Notes under the pieces: model-generated
What the model was told of the DNA's origin: nothing
The model's input: the letters and a program-made list of their open reading frames with translations, nothing else
The model's database searches: none
Made by a program: the position numbers and the translations under genes
In this document: piece by piece, positions 52,755 through 60,258 of the stretch
How the letters are laid out: the number at the start of each line of letters is the position of its first letter
Numbering within the stretch: the stretch's first letter is position 1
NCBI RefSeq assembly: GCF_003063545.1
Contig: NZ_NESD01000001.1
Span: 558,001 to 622,000 of the forward strand
DNA: 64,000 nt
Reading direction: 5' to 3'
From: Limnohabitans sp. Jir61
GTDB taxonomy: Bacteria > Pseudomonadota > Gammaproteobacteria > Burkholderiales > Burkholderiaceae_C

Positions 52755-53629
52755 GCGCGTTTACGCAACATGCGACGCAACTCAGGCGACTGAATAGGTG
52801 CTACATCGAAGGCTGGAATGTCCAAAGCATCGTTGACGGTTTTCTTGAGGAAACGCACGGTTTCCTGATTGACCGTTTCACGCTCGTTGTCCACGGTGAT
52901 CATGTGATAGCTGTCGCCTAAATAGATGAACTCCTTGTTGGCTGAGCTGATGTTGTCGTAGGCCCATTCGGCATTGCGCATGTGCACGGTTTCGTCATCG
53001 GCAGCATGAATGAACAAGGTGGGGCAGTCAATTAACCGTACGTTGTTGCGCACCTCCTTGATCAACGCGCGACCTTCCGAAACATATTTGAACGGAAGGT
53101 AGTCAGCGCCTGATTCAGAAATGTGGTCTTTTTGCAAAGCGCGTTTGACCATGGCACGCATCTCTGGGTTCTTAATTCCGAACGGCTCAGCTTCTGCATA
53201 GCGATAGCGGCTGGCAAAAGGCAACCAGTTCGCAAAATTCAATAAAAAACTGTACCAAGGAATGGCCCAGCCGTCATAAGCCAGTGCCGTGGAGAGCAAC
53301 ACCATGCTGGTGATGGACTCACGTTGTGCGAGCGCGATCGACAAGGTGGCTCCCATAGACAGCCCGACCACCGATACGGTCGTATATCTGGGGCGCAGAT
53401 CCCACAAATATTGTTCTGCGTGTTGCACCCAGTCTTGCCAGTCACCACATTCGGTACCGTAGGAATAGTTGGGGATGTTTGGTGCAAAGACCGTAAACCC
53501 CGCCGTGTTCAAATCATTGGCGAGTCGTGACAGCTCAAGGGGGCTCGCACCCAGCCCATGTAACATCAGCACACAATGTTCCCCGCCCTCGAGCTCAATG
53601 TCTTGTTGTGGCTTTATAGATTGACTCAT
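52751..53629 (-). CDS. Alpha/beta hydrolase (carboxylesterase/monoacylglycerol lipase-like)
   Basis: A 292-residue esterase of the Est30/YvaK-like group. The oxyanion segment is LMLHGLGASPLELSRLANDL, the nucleophile is Ser91 in VVGLSMGATLSI, the acid is in FIHAADDETVHM and the His is in LGDSYHMITVDNE. It probably hydrolyses medium-chain esters or monoacylglycerols. Its ATG and that of the divergent DUF4118 gene overlap in one CATG tetranucleotide, so each promoter must lie inside the other gene. Confidence 0.88.
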   Translation of the reverse strand: MSQSIKPQQDIELEGGEHCVLMLHGLGASPLELSRLANDLNTAGFTVFAPNIPNYSYGTECGDWQDWVQHAEQYLWDLRPRYTTVSVVGLSMGATLSIALAQRESITSMVLLSTALAYDGWAIPWYSFLLNFANWLPFASRYRYAEAEPFGIKNPEMRAMVKRALQKDHISESGADYLPFKYVSEGRALIKEVRNNVRLIDCPTLFIHAADDETVHMRNAEWAYDNISSANKEFIYLGDSYHMITVDNERETVNQETVRFLKKTVNDALDIPAFDVAPIQSPELRRMLRKRA

Positions 53630-54416
53630 GCGTATTCAAAATTCCAGATCGTGGGTGAAGTATTCGTTCCTCGACGCAGTGCTAGGTAGCTTCACGCTTT
53701 TGTTCAGCGCCTTCATTCTGCGTTACCTTTTGCAACCGGTCATCGAGCCTTATGCACCGTTCCATTTTTTCATCGTAGCATGTCTGTTTATTGCTTATTT
53801 GTATGGTTACGAGCTGGCTTTGTTGGCTGTGTTGGTCAGTGCGTTTTTGGGTAGTTTCTTTTTTGTGAAACCTTATTTCACGTTGGGACCGGCCTCGGTG
53901 TCTGATGTCATTCAGTTTTTAAACTTTACATCTGTCACAGTCATCGCTATTTTGATCATTGAAAGATTGCAGCGCACGATATACGGGCGTGAGATTGTTT
54001 TAAAGATCATGGGCTCGCGTCACAAAATCTCGTTGTATCGAGAAAATGATCGCATTTATTTCGCCAAATCTAACAATGAAGTTTGGGCAGTTTTAGATGA
54101 AATCTTGACTGACTTTGATGACATTATTTTGTTTCAGTACGGATCAGGTGACGTCAAACTTGAGCCGTTGTTCATGGCGTTGACGCTATCAAGTCAACCT
54201 ATTTTGTCCGAGCAAGAGTGGCAGTCTTTGATTCACCCAGAGGACATGAGCTTGTTGTTGCTCAAGTTGTCTCAACCCATTGCCAAATCACGACAGATGG
54301 AGGAGTTTGCATTGCGTTTCACGCAGCATGAAAACGTTGCGACTTACAAAGTTGGGCTCGAATCTTTCTTGTTTCTTGGAAAGCCATTAAAAATTTTGCG
54401 ATTGGCGGCGAGCTAA
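53628..54416 (+). CDS. Membrane protein with DUF4118 (KdpD-like four-helix) domain, no kinase
   Basis: A 262-residue protein. Residues 12-115 contain four membrane helices of the DUF4118 type (LFIAYLYGYELALLAVLVSAFLGSFFFVKPY is split by loop residues typical of KdpD and related sensors). The cytoplasmic remainder (about 145 residues) has no histidine-kinase, GGDEF or receiver motif and is not recognised. Only one start codon is plausible (ATG 53628), and it overlaps the divergent lipase start; no ribosome site is clear. The MipA/OmpV gene follows after two bases. The DNA is A/T-richer than its neighbours. Role unknown. Confidence 0.7.
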   Translation: MRIQNSRSWVKYSFLDAVLGSFTLLFSAFILRYLLQPVIEPYAPFHFFIVACLFIAYLYGYELALLAVLVSAFLGSFFFVKPYFTLGPASVSDVIQFLNFTSVTVIAILIIERLQRTIYGREIVLKIMGSRHKISLYRENDRIYFAKSNNEVWAVLDEILTDFDDIILFQYGSGDVKLEPLFMALTLSSQPILSEQEWQSLIHPEDMSLLLLKLSQPIAKSRQMEEFALRFTQHENVATYKVGLESFLFLGKPLKILRLAAS

Positions 54417-54418
54417 AC

Positions 54419-55189
54419 ATGAGGGCGACTTTGCTCCTTGCATGCGTATTCGCTTTGCCCATCATGGGACGTGCGGATGACGCAGTGCTGCCCGATAAGT
54501 TGGAAGTCACTGCTGGCTTGAGTCGAACCAGTCAATCCTTGGTTCATGGGGTGCTTATTACCTTTGAAAATGAGCCAACTCTGAATGTGAATTACGAAAC
54601 AGCGCAAGGTTTTGCGAGCGTGCAAAACGGGGTAGGCGTCTGGCTGGTGCGTGATGAGTTATTCAAAGCAGGCTTATCGGTGAACTACATGATGGGCCGT
54701 CAAGAGAAAGCCGATGTTCGTTATTCAGGCATGGGCAATGTGGCGGGGTCTGCCATGAGTTATGTGTGGGCGGAATGGCAACCGATCAAAGATGCCATCA
54801 CCTTGTATGGCAATGCGGGCAATTCATGGCACAGCGGTAGCGGCACGCTAGTGCAATGGGGCGCGACCATTGGCTTTCCGCTGATCAACCAAGTCAATGG
54901 TTTTGTGGATGTGTCACGTTATTGGGCCAACCAGCGTTATGTGCAGACGTATTACGGCGTGACTCAAAGCCAGTCGCAAGCATCGCACTATGGTGCATTT
55001 AATGCGCACATGTCGGGCACCTTGTACGCGAATGCGCAAATGGGTGTAGCGATTGAGCTGGATCGTGACATTGATTTGATTGCGTCGTTCGGACGATCCA
55101 CAGCCAGCAGCATGTTGATGGAAAGCCCCTTACTTAACCAAAAATCGCAAACACTATCTGCGTTGGTGTTGAGTCGGCGCTTTCCTTGA
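54419..55189 (+). CDS. MipA/OmpV-family outer-membrane protein
   Basis: A 256-residue exported protein. Residues 1-19 form a signal peptide (cleavage GRA-DD), followed by alternating beta-strand patterns with many Tyr/Gly and the family segment YYGVTQSQSQASHY before AFNAHMSGTLYANAQMGVAIEL. The chain ends in an aromatic-rich strand (LSRRFP). MipA-family proteins are beta-barrels, some scaffolding MltA with PBP1B, others induced by antibiotics or osmolarity. It is translationally close to the DUF4118 gene (2-base gap), suggesting an envelope sensor-effector pair. Confidence 0.8.
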   Translation: MRATLLLACVFALPIMGRADDAVLPDKLEVTAGLSRTSQSLVHGVLITFENEPTLNVNYETAQGFASVQNGVGVWLVRDELFKAGLSVNYMMGRQEKADVRYSGMGNVAGSAMSYVWAEWQPIKDAITLYGNAGNSWHSGSGTLVQWGATIGFPLINQVNGFVDVSRYWANQRYVQTYYGVTQSQSQASHYGAFNAHMSGTLYANAQMGVAIELDRDIDLIASFGRSTASSMLMESPLLNQKSQTLSALVLSRRFP

Positions 55190-55195
55190 GGTGTC

Positions 55196-55642
55196 TTAGC
55201 CAGCCAATGCGGCTTTAACTGCAGCAGACACCAAGCCCATATCAGCCTTGCCCGCCAACTGCGCCTTCACAGCGCCCATGACCTTGCCCATATCGCCAGG
55301 TCCTGCAGCACCCACTTCAGCCACGATGGCCTTAACGGCTGCTGTGATTTCTTCGGCGCTCAAACGCTGAGGTAAATAGACCTCCAGCACTTTCATCTCG
55401 GCGCTTTCGATGTCAGCCAAGTCTTGGCGCTGGGCGGTGAGGTAAGCAGCCACCGAGTCTTTGCGTTGCTTAATGAGCTTGTCCACGATGGCGATCACCA
55501 TGGCATCGTCCAGCTCCACGCGTTCGTCGACTTCTTTTTGTTTCATTGCGGCTTGCAGCAAGCGGATGGTGCCCAAGCGCACGCTGTCTTTGGCGCGCAT
55601 GGCGGTTTTCATGTCTTCGGTGATTTGTGCTTTGAGGCTCAT
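55196..55642 (-). CDS. yqeY: GatB/YqeY domain-containing protein
   Basis: A 148-residue helical protein homologous to the tail domain of the amidotransferase subunit GatB. Family features are MSLKAQITEDMKTAMRAKDSVRLGTIRLLQAA, then KQRKDSVAAYLTAQRQDLADIE and the C-terminal MGKVMGAVKAQLAGKADMGLVSAAVK. It follows rpsU as in many betaproteobacteria, but dnaG and rpoD, which normally come next, are replaced by the convergent mipA-like gene. A hairpin terminator separates it from rpsU. Confidence 0.94.
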   Translation of the reverse strand: MSLKAQITEDMKTAMRAKDSVRLGTIRLLQAAMKQKEVDERVELDDAMVIAIVDKLIKQRKDSVAAYLTAQRQDLADIESAEMKVLEVYLPQRLSAEEITAAVKAIVAEVGAAGPGDMGKVMGAVKAQLAGKADMGLVSAAVKAALAG

Positions 55643-55673
55643 GGTGCATTCCTAAAGGGAAAAATGATTCGAA

Positions 55674-55710
55674 AAAAAAGCCCGCTGAGGCGTCCCTAGC
55701 GAGCTTTTTT
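55674..55710 (-). terminator. Intrinsic terminator/attenuator between rpsU and yqeY
   Basis: On the minus strand AAAAAAGCTCGCT pairs with AGCGGGCTTTTTT (one mismatch), an inner AGG/CCT stem closes the loop, and eight T follow. It probably ends most rpsU transcripts and lets a fraction continue into yqeY, as described for the E. coli rpsU-dnaG junction. Confidence 0.88.
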
Positions 55711-55724
55711 GGGGCAGAGGCTGC

Positions 55725-55937
55725 TTAGTACAGCTTCTTGGGCAACTGCATGCTGCGGATGCGCTTGTAGTTGCGTTTCACGGCTGCTGCTTTTTTGCGT
55801 TTACGTTCAGCGGTTGGCTTCTCGTAGAACTCGCGAGCGCGCAAGTCGGTCAACAGACCCAATTTTTCAATGGTGCGCTTGAAGCGACGCAGAGCGACGT
55901 CAAACGGTTCGTTTTCTTTTACACGGATGGTGGTCAT
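55725..55937 (-). CDS. rpsU: Small ribosomal subunit protein S21
   Basis: A 70-residue, very basic protein: [21 protein letters not shown] followed by a helix, then [24 protein letters not shown] and the ending QLPKKLY. These are diagnostic of bS21, which assists initiation. The start is the ATG at 55937 (MTTIRV); the ATG five codons earlier is not family-typical. The 135 bases between rpsU and the BaiN-like gene hold its promoter and no recognisable gene. Confidence 0.97.
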   Translation of the reverse strand: MTTIRVKENEPFDVALRRFKRTIEKLGLLTDLRAREFYEKPTAERKRKKAAAVKRNYKRIRSMQLPKKLY

Positions 55938-56072
55938 TACCAAAATTTCCAATTATTTGCAGTCAGAGGGTGCCTAGGAAGATCGTGCCTAAGCGCCATG
56001 CCTGCGGTGTTCCCCAACATTAAGTTGATCAGGCCGTTGGGGGTTTGCCAGCAAAGACCTAGATTATAGCGA

Positions 56073-57323
56073 CTAAACCGCCGGTTTCAAACGGGCGCCC
56101 AAGGCTTTTGCGCAGGCATGCGCGCTGGACCAGGCCCACTGGAAGTTGTAGCCTCCCAGCCAGCCCGTGATGTCAACCACTTCGCCAATGAAATACAGGC
56201 CTGGCTGCTTGGATTCCATGGTTTGTTGCGACAAATCGCGCGTGTCCACGCCGCCCACGGTGACTTCGGCTTTTTTGTAGCCTTCTGTGCCCGTGGGGGT
56301 GAGGGGCCACGCGCTCAGGCGCTGGGCCAACAGGTTCAGGGCTTTGTCGCTGGCTTCAATAACTGGGCGTTGCCAAGCTGGGTCCTGGCTGGCCCATGTG
56401 TCAGCCAAGCGCGAGGGCACCCACGCGTTGAGTTCGTTGGCGATGAGCTTTTTAGACTGCTGCTTGGCGTTCATGAGTGCTTCTTGCAGGTCAACCTCGG
56501 GGGCGAGGTTGATGCGTAAGTCAGTGCCCGCTTGCCAATAGCTTGAGATTTGCAGCACGCCTGGGCCAGACAGCCCTCGGTGGGTGAAGAGCAAATCCTC
56601 ATCAAAGCTTTGCAGGGTTTTTTTCGTACCCGTTTCGATGCGCACGGGCAGTGACAGGCCTGAGAGCTGGGCATAGGGCGCCCAAGCTTTGTCGTCAAAG
56701 GTGAGAGGCACAAGGCCTGGACGGGGCTCGACCAAGCGCAGGTTGAATTGCTTGGCCAGTCGATAGCCAATGTCGGTCGCGCCGATTTTTGGGATGGACA
56801 AGCCGCCGGTGGCGACCACCACAGCTGCGGCCTGCACCTTGCCTTGGCTGGTGTCGACTTCGTAGCGTTGTGACTCGGGTGCAGCATCTGAGTAGCGAAT
56901 GTCTTTGAGGCTGCAAGGCTGCCAGCGAGTCACGCTGCCGCCATTGGCTGAGCCGTTGCATTCTGCCAAGAGCATTTGAATCAGGTCTTCGGCGGAGCGG
57001 TCGCAAAACAGCTGGCCTTTATGCTTTTCGTGAAACGGGATGCCATGCTTTTGCATGAGCGCCACAAAGTCTTGCGGCGTGTAGCGCGACATGGCGCTGC
57101 GGCAAAACTGCGGGTTGTCGCCCAAGAAGTGTTTGTGTGGGGCGCGCACATCGAGCTCGCGGTTGGTGAAGTTGCTGCGGCCGCCGCCTGAGATGCGAAT
57201 TTTTTCGGCCACTTTCTCGCTGTGGTCCAGCACCAGCACCTGCAAACCTTGTTGCGCCGCCACGCCTGCGCAAAACAAGCCAGCAGCACCGGCGCCCACA
57301 ATCACAACGTCAAAGGTTTTCAT
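56073..57323 (-). CDS. BaiN/RdsA-family NAD(P)/FAD-dependent oxidoreductase (HI0933-like)
   Basis: A 416-residue flavoprotein. The FAD motif is DVVIVGAGAAGLFCAGVAAQQG, followed by KIRISGGGRSNFTNRE, VVATGGLSIPKIGATDIGYRLA and the C-terminal GEVVDITGWLGGYNFQWAWSSAHACAKA, all signatures of the YhiN/HI0933 family. Members include BaiN, a bile-acid reductase, and proteins of unknown role. It precedes the cobA gene's end by 20 bases on the same strand as a likely downstream gene of ybiB-cobA. Confidence 0.9.
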   Translation of the reverse strand: MKTFDVVIVGAGAAGLFCAGVAAQQGLQVLVLDHSEKVAEKIRISGGGRSNFTNRELDVRAPHKHFLGDNPQFCRSAMSRYTPQDFVALMQKHGIPFHEKHKGQLFCDRSAEDLIQMLLAECNGSANGGSVTRWQPCSLKDIRYSDAAPESQRYEVDTSQGKVQAAAVVVATGGLSIPKIGATDIGYRLAKQFNLRLVEPRPGLVPLTFDDKAWAPYAQLSGLSLPVRIETGTKKTLQSFDEDLLFTHRGLSGPGVLQISSYWQAGTDLRINLAPEVDLQEALMNAKQQSKKLIANELNAWVPSRLADTWASQDPAWQRPVIEASDKALNLLAQRLSAWPLTPTGTEGYKKAEVTVGGVDTRDLSQQTMESKQPGLYFIGEVVDITGWLGGYNFQWAWSSAHACAKALGARLKPAV

Positions 57324-57343
57324 GCAGTGAGTTTAGTTCGCAC

Positions 57344-58132
57344 TCAGCCTGCAGAGGCTTGCAACTCCGAGCCACTTTGCATAGCCAACAAGCCCTTGAA
57401 CACATCGCCAACAACGATGACCGAAGGGCTAGCCAACTGCTCGCGGACGATGGTGTCATGCAACTCTTGCAGCTCACACACCACATGACGCTGCGTGGGT
57501 AGGCTCACTTGGTGAATCACGGCCACTGGCGTATCGGCGCGCATACTTTGTAGCAGCGCTTCTTGCAGCTGCGCTGCGCCAGTCACGCCCATGTAAATCA
57601 CCAGCGTGAGTTTGGCTTGTTGTGCGGTTTGGCCCAATGCCACCCAGTCCACACTGTCAGCCGCACCTTGTTTGGCGTGGCCTGTGATGAACACCACGCC
57701 ATGCGCGTGCTCACGATGGGTGAGGGAAATTCCTAATGAAGTCACGCCAGCCAAGCCGGAGGTGATGCCGTTGATAACTGTGACCGTGATGCCTTGCGCC
57801 TGCAAGTGTTCGACCTCTTCGCCGCCGCGACCAAAGATGAAGGGGTCGCCACCTTTAAGGCGCACCACAGTTTCTCCGGCCTGCGCTTCTTGCGCCATGA
57901 GCTTTTCAATGAAGGCCTGCGGGGTTGATTTGCAGCCGCCACGTTTGCCCACATGGATGATGCGGGCGTCGGGCGAGGCGTGGGCGGTGATGGCGTCGCT
58001 CACCAAGTCGTCGACCAACAACACGGTGGCCGAGGCAATGGCTTTGACGGCTTTGAGGGTCAGTAGCTCAGGGTCGCCAGGACCAGCGCCGACGAGCGTG
58101 ACATGGGGTTGGTGTGGGTGGGTCATGGTCAA
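57344..58132 (-). CDS. cobA: Uroporphyrinogen-III C-methyltransferase (SUMT)
   Basis: Makes precorrin-2 from uroporphyrinogen III with two SAM, at the branch to siroheme and cobalamin. The 262-residue protein has VTLVGAGPGDPELLTLKAVKAI, VGKRGG, VVRLKGGDPFIFGRGGEE and the later ITGHAKQG and YMGV. It is a single-domain SUMT without the CysG oxidase/chelatase domain, so siroheme completion needs another gene. Its start overlaps the ybiB stop by four bases. Confidence 0.95.
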   Translation of the reverse strand: MTMTHPHQPHVTLVGAGPGDPELLTLKAVKAIASATVLLVDDLVSDAITAHASPDARIIHVGKRGGCKSTPQAFIEKLMAQEAQAGETVVRLKGGDPFIFGRGGEEVEHLQAQGITVTVINGITSGLAGVTSLGISLTHREHAHGVVFITGHAKQGAADSVDWVALGQTAQQAKLTLVIYMGVTGAAQLQEALLQSMRADTPVAVIHQVSLPTQRHVVCELQELHDTIVREQLASPSVIVVGDVFKGLLAMQSGSELQASAG

Positions 58133-59031
58133 AGGCTCAAAGCTTTCAGGACGGCTTGGACTTGGGCAGCCAGTGGTGCAGGTACGGGCAAATCACCCTT
58201 GAGCACGGCCTGTATGTAGTGTGCTGTGCTGGTGGCGTCGATGTCGGTGGGCAACTCGGGCAGCTTGATGAGCGAGCCAGCCTGTGTTTCAACCAAGGGT
58301 GTGCGCGTGCCACGCACAAAAGCGTCCATCTGTGGTGTGCGGCGGGCATCAGCCACCACTTCGCCTTCGGTGCCGCGAAGTAACAAGGCTCGTGCGCCGG
58401 TCAGCTCAAAGGTAGCAGCCATCGAGACGGCGTATTCGGGGTGGGTGTAGCTACTCACCAGCAGTGCGTCGGGTGCCGTGGTGGGGTTCATCAGCTTAAC
58501 CAAACTGTGTGCGGGGTTGCGCAGACCGACGACGCGGCGCACATCGAGCAAGCGCTTGAGGCCGTGGCACAACACCTCGGTGGGGGCAAACACCACTTCG
58601 CTAGCCTGCACCGCGCGTGCTTGGGTCAAGGCTTGCACGCCCATGGCGCTCAGCACTTCTTGGCTGGTGATACGCGTGGATTCTGTGGCCGTGCCGTGCA
58701 TGACCACGGCCAAGCCTTCGCGGGCCAGCAGGTGGGCCAGCAAGGGTGTGAGCACGGGCAGCTTGCGCGCACCGTTGTAACTGGGGAGCACCACCACTGG
58801 GCTTGAGGCACTGATGTGTTGAATGCGTGCGTGCGTGGCATCTAGAAAGCCGGCCATCTCTTGGTCGGTTTCGCCTTTGATGCGCATGGCAATGCAAAAG
58901 GCACCCAGCTCTAGATCGGTCACTCTGCCATCCAAGATTTGCCCCATCAAATCAGCGGCTTGCGCGCGATCTAGCGCGCGCGCGCCGTCGCGTCCGCGCC
59001 CGATTTCTTTGATGTAGTGGCTGATGCTCAT
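58129..59031 (-). CDS. ybiB: DNA-binding protein YbiB (TrpD2-like)
   Basis: A 300-residue member of the anthranilate phosphoribosyltransferase fold family that in E. coli YbiB binds nucleic acid and is part of the LexA regulon. Motifs are GRDGARALDRAQAADLMGQILDGRVTDLELGAFCIAMRIKGE near the N-terminus and VVMHGTATESTRITSQEVLSAMG in place of the PRPP loop of TrpD. It is translationally coupled to cobA, a pairing also seen beside nitrate and sulfite assimilation genes. An inverted repeat ATGAAT-N5-ATTCAT (59077-59093) lies upstream. Confidence 0.9.
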   Translation of the reverse strand: MSISHYIKEIGRGRDGARALDRAQAADLMGQILDGRVTDLELGAFCIAMRIKGETDQEMAGFLDATHARIQHISASSPVVVLPSYNGARKLPVLTPLLAHLLAREGLAVVMHGTATESTRITSQEVLSAMGVQALTQARAVQASEVVFAPTEVLCHGLKRLLDVRRVVGLRNPAHSLVKLMNPTTAPDALLVSSYTHPEYAVSMAATFELTGARALLLRGTEGEVVADARRTPQMDAFVRGTRTPLVETQAGSLIKLPELPTDIDATSTAHYIQAVLKGDLPVPAPLAAQVQAVLKALSL

Positions 59032-59103
59032 GCTGCGATTGTCTCGCAGGCTAGATAACTTACGGCTATAAGCTTAATGAATCAGGCATTCATGCCCAAA
59101 CGC

Positions 59104-59403
59104 TTAAGCGAATTGGTCTAGCAAGAGGCCGTGCAGCTGATCAGAGCGATGGACATCGATTGGTAGATGTGAATATGCGATCTTTCGAACTACTTCGCCA
59201 GAGGTTTTATCTGTGATCACGACTTGGAGAGACTTGGTCACGATGTCGAAAGCAAATGAGAGTGCGACATTGCCTGTCGACGTGTTCGGCGACTGCGGCG
59301 GCGCTTTCACTGGCGTAGGTTTGGTTGGTTTGAAGGTCATGTCCCCAACTGCATCGTCCTGATGCGCAGGGGCAATCGGTGGCAGAGAAAGGGGCGAGGG
59401 CAT
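59104..59403 (-). CDS. FlaG-like protein, orphan
   Basis: A 99-residue protein. The N-terminal half is Pro/Thr-rich and likely disordered. The C-terminal half (LSFAFDIVTKSLQVVITDKTSGEVVRKIAY) has the beta pattern and the D-x-TSGEVVRxI signature of the flagellar FlaG family, which influences filament length. There are no flagellar genes in the window. It is divergent from the response regulator gene, and a palindromic operator lies between the two. The FlaG assignment is moderate because the domain is short. Confidence 0.6.
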   Translation of the reverse strand: MPSPLSLPPIAPAHQDDAVGDMTFKPTKPTPVKAPPQSPNTSTGNVALSFAFDIVTKSLQVVITDKTSGEVVRKIAYSHLPIDVHRSDQLHGLLLDQFA

Positions 59404-59486
59404 AAAGAGCTTTCGACATTGAGTTCAATCTATGGATCGACATACGACACCAGATGATGAGCTGCAACCCGAATATGACGGTCAGG

Positions 59487-59502
59487 ATGACGCAGATGTC
59501 AT
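59487..59502. promoter_or_regulatory. Palindrome ATGAC-N6-GTCAT before the response regulator gene
   Basis: ATGAC (59487-59491) and GTCAT (59498-59502) are exact inverted half-sites with starts 11 bases apart, one helical turn. It lies 70 bases before the regulator start and 84 before the divergent flaG-like start. A further TGAC-G-GTCA motif lies just upstream (59476-59484). The identical half-sites recur before the TerB gene at 61655-61670. Confidence 0.6.
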
Positions 59503-59571
59503 TTTTTGGAGCTCCGTGGGATGATTAGCTTGCCGAAAATGAAATCACTAAATCTACAAAGGTGACTGAAA

Positions 59572-60258
59572 TTGAAAATTCTGTTGATTGAGGACGAGCA
59601 CAAGATCGCGGAATTCGTCATAGAGGGGTTGACTGCTGCAGGCTACACGGTCTCCCATGCGGATGACGGCGAAAAAGGTTTAGAGGCCCTTTTGTTGGGT
59701 GCGCATGATCTTGTGATCTTGGATCTGATGTTGCCCAAGATCAATGGATTCGATGTCTTACAGCGTGCTAGACAAGCTGGCAATACAACGCCTGTGATCA
59801 TTCTCAGCGCGAAAGTCGATTTGTCTGACCGCTTGATGGGATTTGATATGGGGGCGGAGGATTATTTACCTAAGCCGTTTTTTGTAGAGGAGCTGATTGC
59901 ACGTATCAAAGTTGCTTTGCATCGACATGCGCCAGAGCAGGTGCGCGAAATTTCTGTCAGCAACCTGATGCTAGATGTGGTGAACCACAAGGTGCAGTGG
60001 TTTGATGTAACGGCGGTACTGAGTCAGCGCGAATTTAGTTTGCTCGCGTTCTTGATGCGGTCTCCTGGGCATATTTATTCGAGGCAACAAATCCTCAAAC
60101 ATGTTTGGGAAATCAACTTCGACCCCGAGACCAATGTTGTGGATGTATGTGTTCGCCGCATCAAAAGGAAACTCGAACGAGGATCAAATTCACGCCTATC
60201 ACCTATTGAGTCCGTGCGTGGCGTAGGCTATCGCTTGCGTATGGAGGTAGAAGCGTGA
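59572..60258 (+). CDS. OmpR/PhoB-family response regulator
   Basis: A 228-residue two-component regulator. The receiver has Glu7-Asp8, phospho-acceptor Asp51 (LVILDLMLPKINGF), Ser79 in ILSAK and Lys in YLPKPF. The C-terminal winged helix shows LSQREFSLLAFLMRSPGHIYSRQQILKHVW and VDVCVRRIKRKL. The start codon is TTG at 59572, well spaced from AAAGGTGA; the family begins with this MKILLIEDE. Its end overlaps the kinase start by four bases. It probably binds the ATGAC-N6-GTCAT sites upstream of itself and of the TerB gene. Confidence 0.93.
   Translation: MKILLIEDEHKIAEFVIEGLTAAGYTVSHADDGEKGLEALLLGAHDLVILDLMLPKINGFDVLQRARQAGNTTPVIILSAKVDLSDRLMGFDMGAEDYLPKPFFVEELIARIKVALHRHAPEQVREISVSNLMLDVVNHKVQWFDVTAVLSQREFSLLAFLMRSPGHIYSRQQILKHVWEINFDPETNVVDVCVRRIKRKLERGSNSRLSPIESVRGVGYRLRMEVEA

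Noticed and set aside
59077-59093. ATGAAT-CAGGC-ATTCAT inverted repeat between flaG-like and ybiB
   Set aside because: Six-base arms without a T-run or a second copy; too weak to call a terminator or operator.
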